Positions 6,428 to 6,839 of a stretch of 6,839 nucleotides of DNA are shown one piece after another. The number at the start of each line of letters is the position of its first letter. Position 1 is the stretch's first letter. The translations under genes were made by a program, and so were the position numbers. Under the pieces are notes generated by a model, which saw nothing but the letters and a program-made list of their open reading frames with translations, was not told the origin of the DNA and searched no databases. This DNA comes from Salinibacterium sp. (lineage in GTDB: Bacteria; Actinomycetota; Actinomycetes; Actinomycetales; Microbacteriaceae): contig SCSV01000202.1 in assembly GCA_004297555.1 (NCBI GenBank), forward strand, positions 1 to 6,839. The letters are read 5' to 3'.

Positions 6428-6839
6428 AGGTGCAGCCCGCATTCGGTCTTCGAGAGCCCCGCCCAGCGGCCGGCACGCGGGTCTTCGCCGGGTGCGACAG
6501 CACGAGTGCAGGGGGCGCATCCGATCGAGGGGTAGCCGTTTGCCATCAACATGTTGATCGGCACTCCATTCACCCCGGCGTAGTCGATGAGCTCGTCGAA
6601 GGTCCACGCGGCGAGCGGGTTGACCTTGACGAGGCCGTTGCGCTCGTCCCAGGCGATGAGTGGCGTGTTGGTGCGCGTCGGCGCTTCCTCGCGGCGCACG
6701 CCGGTGAACCAGAGCTCGTAGCCCGCGAGGGATTTCTGCAGCGGGATGACCTTGCGCAGTTCGCAGCACAGCGTTGGGTCGCGCGAGAAGAGTTCTGCCC
6801 CGTGCTCGGCGTCCTGCTCGGGCACGGTCTTCTCGGGGA
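6424..6839 (-). CDS. cysH: Adenylylsulfate (APS) reductase, 3' part
   Basis: This is the last 138 or so residues of CysH; the 5' part lies beyond the right edge. The enzyme reduces activated sulfate to sulfite with thioredoxin. Visible features are PEKTVPEQDAEHG, the first cysteine pair in LCCELRKV, the FTGVRREEAPTR substrate-binding stretch, KVNPLAAWTFDELIDY, the second pair in GCAPCTRAVAPGEDPRAGRW and the C-terminal catalytic cysteine in KTECGLHL. Two cysteine pairs (CC and CxxC) bind a [4Fe-4S] cluster in APS reductases and are absent from E. coli-type PAPS reductases, so APS is the likely substrate. A GTG at 6825 can be read as a start, but the residues before it (PEKT) fit the family, so it is internal. 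The stop overlaps the preferred cysD start. Confidence 0.95.
   Translation of the reverse strand, partial: PEKTVPEQDAEHGAELFSRDPTLCCELRKVIPLQKSLAGYELWFTGVRREEAPTRTNTPLIAWDERNGLVKVNPLAAWTFDELIDYAGVNGVPINMLMANGYPSIGCAPCTRAVAPGEDPRAGRWAGLSKTECGLHL

Noticed and set aside
6428..6769. Extension of the cysD frame upstream to 6769
   Set aside because: It overlaps the highly conserved end of cysH in another frame and is Arg-rich shadow sequence. Starts at 6427 or 6442 give the normal CysD size.
6823..6825. GTG as the true start of a short CysH
   Set aside because: The codons before it continue CysH-like sequence to the window edge, and a protein starting here would lack the nucleotide-binding part. 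The gene is cut by the window, not truncated.
1..6839. CRISPR array, insertion sequence, tRNA or phage/defence genes
   Set aside because: The window is filled with intact sulfur-assimilation genes. I saw no direct-repeat array, transposase motif, tRNA-like cloverleaf or defence domain.

Overview
The window is a single minus-strand block of sulfur-assimilation genes from a high-GC bacterium. Base composition (roughly two-thirds G+C by eye), strong G/C third positions, an APS-type CysH with two cysteine pairs and a short fused CysG all point to Actinobacteria. Microbacteriaceae or a close Micrococcales relative is my best guess; no rRNA or marker gene is present to settle it.

In transcription order (right to left) the genes are: the 3' part of cysH, an iron-sulfur APS reductase cut by the window edge (6839 to 6424); cysD (6427 to 5474) and cysN (5474 to 4125), the two ATP sulfurylase subunits; a 99-nt gap (4124 to 4026) with regulatory-looking structure; an SsuA/NrtA-type lipoprotein binding protein (4025 to 2976), its ATPase (2972 to 2202) and permease (2212 to 1298); a CysG-type siroheme synthase (1301 to 57); and the first ten codons of a possible MarR-type regulator (32 to 1). 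Most junctions are very tight: GTGA, TAATG and ATGA overlaps, an 11-nt overlap and a 3-nt gap. One operon with translational coupling is therefore likely. No rho-independent terminator is visible.

Together the genes form a nearly complete assimilatory route. The ABC transporter probably imports a sulfur source. CysD/CysN activate sulfate to APS. CysH reduces APS directly to sulfite; no APS kinase is present or needed. CysG makes the siroheme required by sulfite reductase. The sulfite reductase gene is not in the window and probably lies upstream of cysH.

The core pathway is ordinary. The least explained part is the cysN-ssuA gap. It holds a 14-bp palindrome, a perfect 10-bp inverted repeat whose downstream arm contains the ribosome binding site of the binding-protein gene, and a 36-codon reading frame that spans the gap and overlaps both neighbours. 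A second genome-scale signal is strong enrichment of the hexamer GGATGC/GCATCC, seen as unusual synonymous codon choices.
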